Assembly (NCBI RefSeq): GCF_001999905.1
Contig: NZ_CP019640.1
Span: 639,001 to 703,000, forward strand
Reading direction: 5' to 3'
Length of the DNA: 64,000 nt
Source of the DNA: Planococcus lenghuensis
Lineage (GTDB): Bacteria; Bacillota; Bacilli; Bacillales_A; Planococcaceae
Under the pieces are notes generated by a model, which searched no databases, was not told the DNA's origin, and was given only the letters and a program-made list of their open reading frames with translations. The position numbers and the translations under genes were made by a program. Positions 54,001 through 62,053 of the stretch are shown here, piece after piece. Every line of letters begins with the position of its first letter. The stretch's first letter is position 1.

Positions 54001-54864
54001 CAATTGCCGCCGCTTCTTGGGAATGACACATTGGAAGAGACGCTTGAGGAAATGATCAAAGACAACAGCGGCTTCGAAGAAAAGCGGGAACTGGAGAAGC
54101 TGCTGGAAGAGTCGCTGTTTGAGCGCCTGTACAAAAACTTGCCGGAAGCGAACAAGACGATGCTCGCGATCCAATACCGGATGCATGCGGACATCATGGA
54201 AACGATTTCGCCGTTCTACAAAGGGGAGAACAAGCAATTACAATGCGGGCTTGAAGATTCCGACCGGGAGCGCGATCACTTGCTGGAATCCCGTTCCGTG
54301 AAGCGTAGCAACCATCTCATGTGGCTTGATTTGCCGAATGAACCGGCGTATTTTGAAGAGCGGATGAGCGGTGGGAAGAGCCTCTATAACTCCGCGGAAC
54401 TCAATGAAATCAGTGCATTATTAATTGAAATGAATGAAGCCGTAGCTGAAGCGAAACAGGCCGGAAGAATGGAGGCGGATGAATTGAAAAGCGTCGGCGT
54501 CATTTCGTTTTACGGCGAACAAGTGAAACGGCTGCAGCGGATGATCGACCAGGAATTGCGCTTGCCGCATTTGACGATCCGGACCGGAACCGTCGACCGG
54601 TTCCAGGGGAGCGAAATGGAAATTATTCTGCTCAGCATGGTGCGCAATAATCATAATCAGCACGGCGACATCGGCTTTGCAAAAGACTACCGCCGGCTGA
54701 ACGTCGCCTTGTCGCGCGCCAAGCAATTGTTGGTGCTCGTCGGCAGCTCGGACATGTTTACACAGCGCGCGAAGAAAGAGGAAACAAAGAACATGTACCG
54801 GCATGTATTGGATGTCGTGAAACGGAAAAATGGCTTGAAGCAATTGCGGGGTAGCAAGGGGTGA
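51094..54864 (+). CDS. UPF1-like SF1 helicase with long coiled-coil insertion
   Basis: 1256 residues from the ATG at 51094 (AGGTGAT site); an upstream ATG at 51025 lacks one. An unassigned ~300-residue N-terminal region precedes Walker A QGPPGTGKTT (~324-333). About 590 residues of Glu/Lys/Gln-rich coiled coil then separate motif Ia from motif II IIDEVSK (Asp942-Glu943). Motif III is GDHHQLPP, motif V VDRFQGSEM and motif VI NVALSRAK. This is the UPF1/Dna2/SMUBP-2 family pattern with an unusually long insertion. It forms an operon with the winged-helix gene four nucleotides later. DNA or RNA substrate unknown; a defence role is possible but unproven. Confidence 0.85.
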   Translation: MVLAKTAAYKASLRMTKTASEKMRGFGISERSFFMADRPFQVFIERYPASADGSLSAAFIIGGPEMARMSEREPEGAMVLHCVVANHRLLVTNVTMRKANQALGTNWQREESIAFDSSRDPVSVALLNLINRMTPAKESSEYVKKRISSWEGYLKIQERGMDIPDMKTPYAKLAFSHDFSRITLTGCQLKDKEWKTLKGLSVRLAGIDGDVGTVIKAANRTVEIELQPYVIKQLREKGHVLSKREVVFSNFAALSQIRRLRQGFTNLEKGLAVNPNLDRLLFEEQPPVAPLKEIQPLTFHNRLNEFQQRAVTGAVAAEDLYVIQGPPGTGKTTVISEICLQNAKKGLKTLVASQSNLAVDNALGRLLANKDIRILRVGRTESIEEDGKKFIEENVGQYWKDHTLKEISAQYEAREKRGIELEQELAAIEQRYQELQPVFERLAKAVEEKKTAQNTHRNIQAVLKEEQNEVISLESAKEQALQEQRELTQKRQTLLELIRKQEILLESKSLAWFENEDKRISDKIRQLERALLARKLEDQLAAGKQELAEIEDKRGQVSVRLEHQNALIDEIDNTKKVDSLMRLMADHNIKETPAIDYEMNKLEMIREEMSERQKLAQHNESITAAISYVEKLLAPAGVALDQLKAQAVNTGETFPSKEIEQFLEKLRTFLKTNKQLEPAVLGKALAGLYKRQHHLWQRGAKLKSPEVYIEDSKRAFGQLKKMLNAETLKQQQQDLMLDQKWQTALDKKRSELTALEEQLNQLSVDIEIPADIEAAIDEQKTARTELQKEKFSHEQTAERLEELQKDNKQQVTALERNEATRTEVQAELARLQERMADKEQELDGLKEILSADPEAEYEETAKQIASLSFRNESLRQEQKNLLLLQSIQKKWLGLLNEANDHDLDEIRKLYIKHANVIGTTCVASARKDFIDNYPVFDVVIIDEVSKATPPELLLPMLKGKKIILVGDHHQLPPLLGNDTLEETLEEMIKDNSGFEEKRELEKLLEESLFERLYKNLPEANKTMLAIQYRMHADIMETISPFYKGENKQLQCGLEDSDRERDHLLESRSVKRSNHLMWLDLPNEPAYFEERMSGGKSLYNSAELNEISALLIEMNEAVAEAKQAGRMEADELKSVGVISFYGEQVKRLQRMIDQELRLPHLTIRTGTVDRFQGSEMEIILLSMVRNNHNQHGDIGFAKDYRRLNVALSRAKQLLVLVGSSDMFTQRAKKEETKNMYRHVLDVVKRKNGLKQLRGSKG

Positions 54865-54868
54865 GTGC

Positions 54869-55627
54869 GTGGAACAATTGATAAAGGAGCTGCGTTTAAC
54901 AGTAGGGGGTAACGGAGACGTCTCGATCATCCACGAAGCCCGTTGGCACTTGCCGATCAGTTCATACGAGGTATCATTCGGTCGGGTGAAGCGCTTCAAG
55001 ATGGACGTGCTAATGAAAATGCTGCTCTTCGCATTTCAGGAAACGGATATCCACCGGGCAGCGACGCTCGCTGACATGCTGCTCGTGGAAGAGCTGTTTA
55101 TTCGTGACTTAATCGACAAGATGCAGCGCACGGGGTTGATCCACCTTGAAAAGAAGGGCTACAAGCTGACGGCTAAAGGCATTGATTATCTGGAAAAAGG
55201 GATCTTTGAAGAGGACATGGAAGCGGAACAGACGCTGATTCTCTATAGCACCGTGCATGATATGTACTTTCTATCGGAAGATAACAGGATTCCGGAAGGC
55301 GGCGGCAAGCTTCCGCCTTACCGTTATGTGGCGGAAGAAAATATCGATCGGGCACAGGTAGTTGAGCTTCTTTCCAATGAAGGCTTTAATTCCGAAGAAG
55401 AAGGTTTTCAAATCCTTGTCACGGAAGTTACGGACCATGAAGAACTCGAGGCAGAATTCATCCCATGCATCGAATTTCAGCTATACGACCAAAAGCAGGA
55501 TCTATTCTTCGCCCGCGTCTGGAACACGATGACCAGTCACTGGGATGAGGTACTTGAGAAGCAGATTGAAGAGCATGAAGTGGTGAAATGGCGGGAAGAG
55601 ATGGAGGAAAAGAAGCTGGAAACGTGA
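54869..55627 (+). CDS. Winged-helix protein partner of the UPF1-like helicase
   Basis: 252 residues from a GTG, four nucleotides after the helicase stop. Residues ~45-110 form a winged-helix-like domain (ATLADMLLVEELFIRDLIDKM, GLIHLEKKGYKLTAKGIDYL). The C-terminal half is acidic and ends in a charged helix. Family not recognised. The tight linkage suggests it works with the helicase, perhaps as substrate adaptor or regulator. Confidence 0.7.
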   Translation: MEQLIKELRLTVGGNGDVSIIHEARWHLPISSYEVSFGRVKRFKMDVLMKMLLFAFQETDIHRAATLADMLLVEELFIRDLIDKMQRTGLIHLEKKGYKLTAKGIDYLEKGIFEEDMEAEQTLILYSTVHDMYFLSEDNRIPEGGGKLPPYRYVAEENIDRAQVVELLSNEGFNSEEEGFQILVTEVTDHEELEAEFIPCIEFQLYDQKQDLFFARVWNTMTSHWDEVLEKQIEEHEVVKWREEMEEKKLET

Positions 55628-55636
55628 TTTGTTTAT

Positions 55637-55771
55637 GTCCCTGTGACAGAAACTATTCACTACAATTGTATAAGGAAAAAGACACTCCCTGTACTCACGA
55701 AACACATAGTGGTGCCTTCTGTATTATTTTGCTTGTAAAGGAATAGTCATAATTCGGTGTGACACAGGGAT
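55637..55771. repeat. Palindromic element, copy G
   Basis: Starts GTCCCTGTGACAGAAAC, contains CACTACAATTGTATAA, and ends GACACAGGGAT; 135 nt. It begins 9 nt after the stop of the winged-helix gene and lies ~33 kb from the main cluster. Confidence 0.7.
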
Positions 55772-55914
55772 AGGACAACAACAAGACAAGCTCGAAGTCT
55801 GATCGTGTCCACCTGCTATATGTGCCATCTCATGCTATAATGAATAACTTAAGATATGCTGATAAAGCGTAAGCTCCAAAAGCCCCTGTCAATAAACCAT
55901 AGAGGTGTAATCAG

Positions 55915-56133
55915 ATGAATAAAAGATGGACAATTGAAAAAATCAGAACGTTTGTAGATAACAATTCAGACAGCAAGCTGCTGTCGACCGAATATCATGG
56001 GTTTTCCCAGAAGCTGCTGTTCAAATGCTCATGCGGCAATAATTTTGAAAGAACCTTTACGAAGTTCAATAAAAACAACCAGCGTAAATGCGATGAATGC
56101 CAGCCGCCGAAGCCGTCACGCGGCCAAAAATAA
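55915..56133 (+). CDS. Small zinc-ribbon protein
   Basis: 72 residues with an AGAGGTG ribosome site. Four Cys in a CSC...CDEC arrangement (KCSCGNNF, KCDECQ) suggest a zinc ribbon; the rest is basic. Similar mini-ribbons accompany homing-endonuclease-like or DNA-binding proteins, but no partner is adjacent. Function unknown. Confidence 0.65.
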   Translation: MNKRWTIEKIRTFVDNNSDSKLLSTEYHGFSQKLLFKCSCGNNFERTFTKFNKNNQRKCDECQPPKPSRGQK

Positions 56134-56142
56134 TAGATTGAT

Positions 56143-56180
56143 GCGTCCGTTTCCTTTTTTGGAAATGGGCGCTTTTTTTA
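56143..56180 (+). terminator. Terminator of the zinc-ribbon gene
   Basis: GCGTCCGTTTCC pairs (imperfectly) with GGAAATGGGCGC, then TTTTTTT. Confidence 0.8.
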
Positions 56181-56181
56181 T

Positions 56182-56337
56182 TGCTCAAGGAAAGAGATCA
56201 AAGGCGTCATTTACGGCGTGCGAGTGGAAGATATCGAAGAACCGGTGATGCAGGAAATTCGTTACTTGGATAAGCTGATCGACGAGCTGGCCAAAGGGAA
56301 AGCGATGGAGAAGATTTTGCGGGAGCCGGCGAAATAG
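56182..56337 (+). pseudogene. 3' remnant of a DUF2200-like gene
   Basis: An open stretch ending at TAG 56335-56337 reads [35 protein letters not shown], a near-perfect match in my memory to the C-terminus of DUF2200 proteins. The rest of the gene is absent: the reading frame runs directly into the upstream terminator. A shorter open stretch after it (to 56434) may be another remnant. Confidence 0.6.
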
Positions 56338-56449
56338 GGAAGGAAGGCGGTATTCGGTTATCGAATATATAGTGGAAGATGCTGTTGATTCTCTCACCGA
56401 TGAGTGGAAATTCCGCATTTTTGACCGGTTATAGAGGAAGGGAGCCTGC

Positions 56450-58243
56450 ATGATGGAACAGACTATTTACCAAAACTGGGAACTGGATTCACTGTACGAC
56501 GGAGGAAGCCGCTCAGAGAGACTGAAAAAGCTGATGAAAGAATTGCGGACGAAAATCCCGATACTTCAGGAAGCGCTCAAAAGCGTAGGAGAAGATCAGG
56601 ACCAACTTGCCGATATTTTGACAGGTGTGCAATTTGTGCAAGCCGGCTGGGAAGAAGTCGATGATTTTCTCATTTGTGCGTATTCGGATAACGTGGAAGA
56701 CCGGGAAGCTGTGAATCTGATGGACGAGAGCGGGATCATCCGCTCGGAACTGAACACGCTGCAAGCGGAATTGGATCAGGTGCTGGCAGCTATTCCGGAA
56801 GCGGCGTGGCTTGAATTTACAGGCCGGGATGATGTGGCGCCGCTGTCGTTCTATTTGTCCGAATGCCGTGAACGGGTGCAGGAGCGGCTGCCGCTTGAGC
56901 AGGAAAAAGTGATCAGCGCGTTAGCTGTAAACGGCTTTGATGGCTGGGAGCAGTTGCACGGACAATTGCTGACCCAGCTGAAATTCCCGCTGCCACAAGA
57001 CGGCGAAACAGAAGCAGTTTCGGTCGGCCAGGCGTATATGCAGGCGATGTTCGCAAATGATCGAAGCGTGCGGCAGCAGACGGCTGCGATTATGCGGGAA
57101 GTGTGCGCATCGCGATCGGATTTGTATGCATCCGTATTGAACCGGATTGCCGGTTTCCGGCTCGATGTGTACCGGCAGCGGGGCTGGGATAATCTCCTGA
57201 AAGAGCTGCTGGAACAAAACCGCATCCAAGAGGAGTCCCTGCAGGCGATGTTGGCGGCGATTCAACGGAACAGCGACTGCATCCGGACGTATCTGAAACG
57301 GAAAGCGGAAGTGGACGGGCTTGATCGGCTGGCGTGGTATGACCTCGCCGCACCAAGTTTCAAGACGGAAGAAACGGTTCCTTATGAAGAAGCCGTGCGG
57401 ATCATTACAAATCAGTTTCACCGCTTCAGCCCCAAACTGGGCGAGTTTGCAGATTATGCGTTCACTGCCCGCTGGATTGAAGCGGAAAATCGCAAAGGTA
57501 AAGGGGAAGGCGGATTTTGCGCATCTCTTCCGCTTTCAAAGGAAAGCCGGATTTTCCTGACTTACCGGGATACATACCAGGATGTCATCGTGATCGCGCA
57601 TGAGCTCGGACATGCGTATCATAATTTCATCCTTCATGAAGAACCTGCCTTCGCCCGTGCGAAGGGGACAAGTGTCGCGGAAACGGCTTCCACATTCCTG
57701 GAGAACCTTGTGCTCGACGCTGCAATCGACGGAGTGGAAAGCGACCGGGAAAAGCTGGCTCTTCTTGAAATGAAAATTTCCAATGCGATTCAGTATGCCG
57801 GAATGCTTCCGAATGTGTTCCGCTTCGAGCAAAAGTTGTATGAAAAGCGAAAAGCGGGTCTGGTATCGGTCGAGGAAATTAGGCAGCTGCTAAAGGCGGA
57901 AGAGAATACCTTGTACGAAGGGATCGTCGAGGACTTGAACGACCATATCTGGATGTATACCTCCCATTTTTATGATACGAAGACACCTTTCTATAATATT
58001 CCGTACACGATCGGGTATCTGTTCTCGAATGGCATTTATTCGTTAGCGAAAGAAAAAGGGACGGCCTTCGTCGATCGCTATGACGAGCTGCTGCGTCATT
58101 CCGGCCGCATGACGATGGAACAATTGGCGATGGAATACCTGGGAGAAGATTTGACCCAGCCGGCGTTTTGGGACAAAGCATTGCGGCCGGTTCAGGAAGC
58201 GGTGGCGGAATACATCCGGCTGACGGACAAGCTGCAGCCATAG
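56450..58243 (+). CDS. M3 family oligoendopeptidase
   Basis: 597 residues, typical of PepF-type enzymes. The zinc motif HELGHAYH sits at 384-391 with the third ligand in VAETASTFLE ~25 residues on. Also visible are TYRDTYQDVIVIAH before the motif and the FYNIPYTIGYLFSNGIY substrate-binding region with conserved Tyr/His-type residues. Cytoplasmic degradation of 5-20-residue peptides is expected. The first of two adjacent ATGs was chosen. Confidence 0.92.
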   Translation: MMEQTIYQNWELDSLYDGGSRSERLKKLMKELRTKIPILQEALKSVGEDQDQLADILTGVQFVQAGWEEVDDFLICAYSDNVEDREAVNLMDESGIIRSELNTLQAELDQVLAAIPEAAWLEFTGRDDVAPLSFYLSECRERVQERLPLEQEKVISALAVNGFDGWEQLHGQLLTQLKFPLPQDGETEAVSVGQAYMQAMFANDRSVRQQTAAIMREVCASRSDLYASVLNRIAGFRLDVYRQRGWDNLLKELLEQNRIQEESLQAMLAAIQRNSDCIRTYLKRKAEVDGLDRLAWYDLAAPSFKTEETVPYEEAVRIITNQFHRFSPKLGEFADYAFTARWIEAENRKGKGEGGFCASLPLSKESRIFLTYRDTYQDVIVIAHELGHAYHNFILHEEPAFARAKGTSVAETASTFLENLVLDAAIDGVESDREKLALLEMKISNAIQYAGMLPNVFRFEQKLYEKRKAGLVSVEEIRQLLKAEENTLYEGIVEDLNDHIWMYTSHFYDTKTPFYNIPYTIGYLFSNGIYSLAKEKGTAFVDRYDELLRHSGRMTMEQLAMEYLGEDLTQPAFWDKALRPVQEAVAEYIRLTDKLQP

Positions 58244-58355
58244 AAGCTGCCGGCCGTTGTTCCAATCCCTGTGTGACGCGATTTGCCCGGGACAGGCCGA
58301 ATTTCTTGTTTCTTCAGATAAAAAACCGGGAATTATAAGCGTAGAGGTGATTCCA

Positions 58356-58598
58356 ATGAAAAAAGACAAATGGGCTGAAGAGACATATGATAACCGGGAA
58401 ATCCGGGAAGAGTATGGACGGATCATCAGTCAGAAGTCAGCAGAGCAGGAGAAATTGGAACTGGCCGATGGGGCAACGGAAATTCCGACCCATGACCTGG
58501 ATATGGAAATGTCAGATGAAGAGATCAAAAAACGAGTCGGTTCGGGCAATTTCAAAACAGCAAAAGATGACCGCAATCAGCAATCGATCAACAGCTGA
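58356..58598 (+). CDS. Small hydrophilic protein
   Basis: 80 residues from the ATG at 58356 with AGAGGTGA upstream (the frame opens at 58257 without a site). Charged, with MEMSDEEIKKRVGSGNFKTAKDD near the C-terminus and no hydrophobic core; likely disordered or helical. A terminator follows. Family unknown. Confidence 0.6.
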   Translation: MKKDKWAEETYDNREIREEYGRIISQKSAEQEKLELADGATEIPTHDLDMEMSDEEIKKRVGSGNFKTAKDDRNQQSINS

Positions 58599-58645
58599 GC
58601 CGGCAACTTGCGCATGTCCAACGGTCAATTGCCTTGTCCGAAGCC

Positions 58646-58690
58646 AAACGGCCCGTCACTCCTTCAAGCAGAGTGAAGGGCTGTTTTTTT
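58646..58690 (+). terminator. Terminator
   Basis: AAACGGCCCGTCACTC pairs with GAGTGAAGGGCTGTTT, then a T-run. Confidence 0.85.
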
Positions 58691-58815
58691 AGATTAAAGT
58701 ATAGTTTTTCAAGAGCTGTCGGCAGACAGGGAGATATTGGGTGTTGATTGACAGCTGGGATATGCGGGTATAGTTATATAAATGGATTATTGATCATAAA
58801 TAGGAGGGATTCAGA

Positions 58816-59118
58816 ATGGCGCCGAAGGAACCAAGAGAACCGGTAGGAAACCGACCAAATCCGGATTCGCCTTATAAAGATACGTCAATCGATAAACTGA
58901 TGGATGCAACACACGGCTTATTTGTAGATGCTAACGATGACGATGATCGGGAAAACCCGAACTCCAAGGATAAGCGGGATGATTTCTACAAACCGTTCCA
59001 GCACGAGCCAGGTACCGGAAGAGATGATACGCCGGCGGAAGATGAAGCGTTTGAAGACTTGGCTGACAGCAAACGCCATACAAAAGATACAGATGCGGAT
59101 CGGGACAGAGATTACTGA
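58816..59118 (+). CDS. Small acidic, probably disordered protein
   Basis: 100 residues with AGGAGG before the ATG; rich in Asp, Glu, Lys, Pro and Arg with no hydrophobic core. A GGGTAT-like -10 (near 58768) preceded by GATTGA 14 nt upstream hints at a sigma-B stress promoter, tentatively. Such hydrophilic proteins are often stress-induced. No family recognised. Confidence 0.65.
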   Translation: MAPKEPREPVGNRPNPDSPYKDTSIDKLMDATHGLFVDANDDDDRENPNSKDKRDDFYKPFQHEPGTGRDDTPAEDEAFEDLADSKRHTKDTDADRDRDY

Positions 59119-59158
59119 CCGACTTCCGGGAAACCGCAACATGACATGCAATTCACCT

Positions 59159-59199
59159 ATAACCGCCCTCAATGAACTTAAATTGAGGGTGGTTATTTT
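59159..59199 (+). terminator. Terminator of the acidic protein gene
   Basis: ATAACCGCCCTCAAT pairs with ATTGAGGGTGGTTAT, then TTTTG. Confidence 0.85.
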
Positions 59200-59273
59200 G
59201 TGTGTAGTTCCATTCGTCTTCCAACCGAAGAAGGCACTTTCTGCTTTTTCATCCGCAAAAAGGATTTGCTTTA

Positions 59274-59837
59274 TTAACTCTCACCAAGCCCTTCCTTCAC
59301 CAGCCGGTTGATGATTTCCGCCATTTCTTTCGGGGATTTATCCATATCGTTATTGAGCCAGCGCTTAATGACGTGGATGCTGCCGCTGATGATGAACGTG
59401 CTGACATACTCATACAGGTCCTCGTCCAGTTCACTGCCCGGCGTCCAGTTCTTCATGAATGTCTGGTGGGCGAATGTCATCACTTTCTTTTGAAAACCGG
59501 TATCTTTCTTGTCATTGAGCAGGATGCGGCATACCTCTTTCTTGGAAGCGAAATAAGCCATCAGCTTCTCGATCATCTGCTGGTCGTCTTCCTGCCGTTC
59601 TTCGTATTGCGCCATATAAGCCGCCATATCCTCGATGATTTCTTCTTCGATCGTTTCCAGCAAGTCCAGTTGATCCCGGTAATGGGCATAGAATGTGGAG
59701 CGGTTGATGTCCGCTTGTTCGCATAATTCCTTGATCGTGATCGCGGTAATTTCCTTATCTTTAAGCAGCTCGATCAGGCTGTCTCTCAGCCGCATGCGCG
59801 TGTATTTTTTGCGCCGGTCCATTTTTGAACTTTCCAT
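59274..59837 (-). CDS. TetR family regulator of the MMPL operon
   Basis: 187 residues, ATG with AAGGAAGG upstream. TetR HTH (LIELLKDKEITAITIKELC, QADINRSTFYAHY) and a C-terminal helical domain of the TetR_C type (IISGSIHVIKRWLNND). Divergent from the transporter operon, with an inverted repeat and promoter between them; likely represses it. Confidence 0.85.
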   Translation of the reverse strand: MESSKMDRRKKYTRMRLRDSLIELLKDKEITAITIKELCEQADINRSTFYAHYRDQLDLLETIEEEIIEDMAAYMAQYEERQEDDQQMIEKLMAYFASKKEVCRILLNDKKDTGFQKKVMTFAHQTFMKNWTPGSELDEDLYEYVSTFIISGSIHVIKRWLNNDMDKSPKEMAEIINRLVKEGLGES

Positions 59838-59898
59838 GACAGCCTTCCTTTCTTTTTTGGCGTTATCCGACAGATTCCTCCAAAGTGTCGGTGAACTT

Positions 59899-59949
59899 AC
59901 AAACGGTGGGGAACTGTTTGTTGCTTATCCAACACGGTGTCCATATAAT
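59899..59949 (+). promoter_or_regulatory. Promoter of the MMPL operon with TetR operator
   Basis: TTGCTT (59921-59926), 17-nt spacer, TATAAT (59944-59949). An inverted repeat ACAAACGGT/ACTGTTTGT (59899-59921, one mismatch) touches the -35 box, consistent with repression by the divergent TetR. Confidence 0.7.
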
Positions 59950-60033
59950 AAGCAGGTGGAAAATAAATAAAGCCGGTTGAGGTGAGTACCCATCATTATT
60001 ACATCATGGATTACCCGATATAAAAAGTTTCTT

Positions 60034-62052
60034 GTGTTGTTATTCTCCATCCTGACCATTCTTGGAGCCATTGCTTTTACAATGGTACCAGTGAATTATG
60101 ATATGAAGGATTATTTGCCTGAAGAAGCACAGTCGACAGAAGCGCTTGCAATCATGCAACGGGAATTCGGCGGCAGCGTGCCGACGAACCGGATCATGAT
60201 GAACGAGTTGACGATCCAGGAAGCGCTCGCGTTCAAGGAACAACTGGCCGCAGTCGATGGCGTGTCAGATGTCACGTGGCTTGATGACGCAGTGGATTTA
60301 AGCGAGCCGCTCGAGATGGCGAACGCGGACACGGTCGACAATTACTACAAGGACGGCCTCGCATTATTCACGTTCAGTATCCAGGAAGGGGAGGAAGTGG
60401 TGGTCACCGATAGGCTGTATGAATTGATCGGTGAAGACAATGCCCTTGCCGGGGAAGCGCTCGATACGGCCACCCAGCAGAAAATGGCGGGTACGGAATC
60501 GATGTATGCCGCGGCGCTCCTTGTGCCGATCATCATCCTGATCCTCGTTCTGTCGACAACATCCTGGATTGAACCGGCGCTGTTTCTGACAGCGATCGGC
60601 GTATCGGTCCTCATCAATATGGGCACGAACATCTTTTTCGGAGAAGTATCGTTCGTGACGCAATCCGTCGCGCCGATTCTGCAGCTCGCGGTATCGCTCG
60701 ATTATGCGATCTTCCTGCTGCACAGCTTTTCGGATTACCGGAAGAAAACGGTCGATCCCGAGGAAGCGATGCAGCTGGCAATGAATAAATCATTCCCGGC
60801 GATTACGGCAAGCGCCTCGACGACTTTCTTCGGATTTATCGCGCTGTCGTTCATGGATTTTGAAATCGGGGCGGATCTTGGCATTACGCTCGTCAAAGGG
60901 ATTTTCCTGAGCTTCGTCAGCGTCATGGTATTCCTGCCGGCGCTGACATTGCTCGTGTATAAATGGATCGACAAGACGCAGCACCGGCCGCTCTTGCCGA
61001 CGATTCCGAATAAAGGCCGCGTACTCACGAAATTGCGGGTGCCCGTGCTGATTCTGGTCGCGCTGATCGTCGTTCCGGCGTTTCTCGCCCAAAGCCAGAC
61101 TTCCTTCATTTACGGCATCGGCGACCAGCCGGAAAACACGCGGGCCGGCAGCGACATTGCCGAAATCCGGGAGCATTTCGGCAAAAGCACACCGCTTGTC
61201 GTGCTCGTGCCGCGGGGCGATGTGGCAAGTGAAGAAGCGCTTGTGCAGGAACTTAGCACGTTGCCGGCAGTGTCGGACGTCGTGTCGTATGTCAGCACGG
61301 TCGGGGCCGCCATTCCGCCGGAAGCTGTCGGTGAAGACGTGACGGAGCAGTTCTATTCCGATAATTACAGCCGGCTGATCCTCCAGACGAATACGGAGAC
61401 CGAAGGCGAGGAAGCGTTCGGCCTTATCGAAGAAGTCCACGAATTGGCGGGCGACTTCTACGGCAATGACGCGTACTTGCTCGGGGAAAGCGTCACGCTA
61501 TACGATATTAGAAATACCGTGCAGGACGATAATACATTTGTGAATATGCTGACGCTTGTGACGATCTCATTCGTCCTGCTCATCACGTTCCGTTCGATCA
61601 CGATCCCGCTGATTTTATTGCTGACGATTCAGACCTCGGTATGGATCAACCTGTCAGTGCCGTATTTCACGGATGCATCACTTGTCTATGTCGGCTATTT
61701 GCTCGTCAGCATCATCCAACTTGCGGCGACGGTCGATTATGCCATTCTGTTAACTGACACGTACAAAGAATACCGGCAGGAAATGCCGGCGCTTGCGGCC
61801 ATGAAACGCACGCTCGATGAAAAGATTTTCTCGATCGGTATCTCGGCGGCCATCCTATCGAGTGTCGGGTTCATTTTATGGATCACGTCGACGAATCCGA
61901 TCGTGTCATCCATCGGCCTGCTGCTCGGCCGGGGGGCATTGCTTGCGTTCGTGATGGTTGTGCTGCTCTTGCCTGCGTTGTTCATTGTGTTCGATAAAGT
62001 GGTGGAAAAAACGACGTGGAAAGCAAACTTCTATAAGAAGAAGGAGAACTGA
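60034..62052 (+). CDS. MMPL/RND superfamily transporter
   Basis: 672 residues from the GTG at 60034, with two RND halves: TM1, a large extracytoplasmic domain, a TM cluster containing LDYAIFLLHSF, a second extracytoplasmic domain and another TM cluster containing VDYAILLTDTY. The two Asp-Tyr motifs are the expected proton-relay region of MMPL proteins. In-frame codons back to 59986 (ITSWITRYKKFLV) look like the true N-terminus, but no ATG/GTG/TTG precedes them, although GAGGTGAG lies at 59979-59986. It is followed one nucleotide later by the YhgE-like gene. Confidence 0.88.
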   Translation: MLLFSILTILGAIAFTMVPVNYDMKDYLPEEAQSTEALAIMQREFGGSVPTNRIMMNELTIQEALAFKEQLAAVDGVSDVTWLDDAVDLSEPLEMANADTVDNYYKDGLALFTFSIQEGEEVVVTDRLYELIGEDNALAGEALDTATQQKMAGTESMYAAALLVPIIILILVLSTTSWIEPALFLTAIGVSVLINMGTNIFFGEVSFVTQSVAPILQLAVSLDYAIFLLHSFSDYRKKTVDPEEAMQLAMNKSFPAITASASTTFFGFIALSFMDFEIGADLGITLVKGIFLSFVSVMVFLPALTLLVYKWIDKTQHRPLLPTIPNKGRVLTKLRVPVLILVALIVVPAFLAQSQTSFIYGIGDQPENTRAGSDIAEIREHFGKSTPLVVLVPRGDVASEEALVQELSTLPAVSDVVSYVSTVGAAIPPEAVGEDVTEQFYSDNYSRLILQTNTETEGEEAFGLIEEVHELAGDFYGNDAYLLGESVTLYDIRNTVQDDNTFVNMLTLVTISFVLLITFRSITIPLILLLTIQTSVWINLSVPYFTDASLVYVGYLLVSIIQLAATVDYAILLTDTYKEYRQEMPALAAMKRTLDEKIFSIGISAAILSSVGFILWITSTNPIVSSIGLLLGRGALLAFVMVVLLLPALFIVFDKVVEKTTWKANFYKKKEN

Positions 62053-62053
62053 G

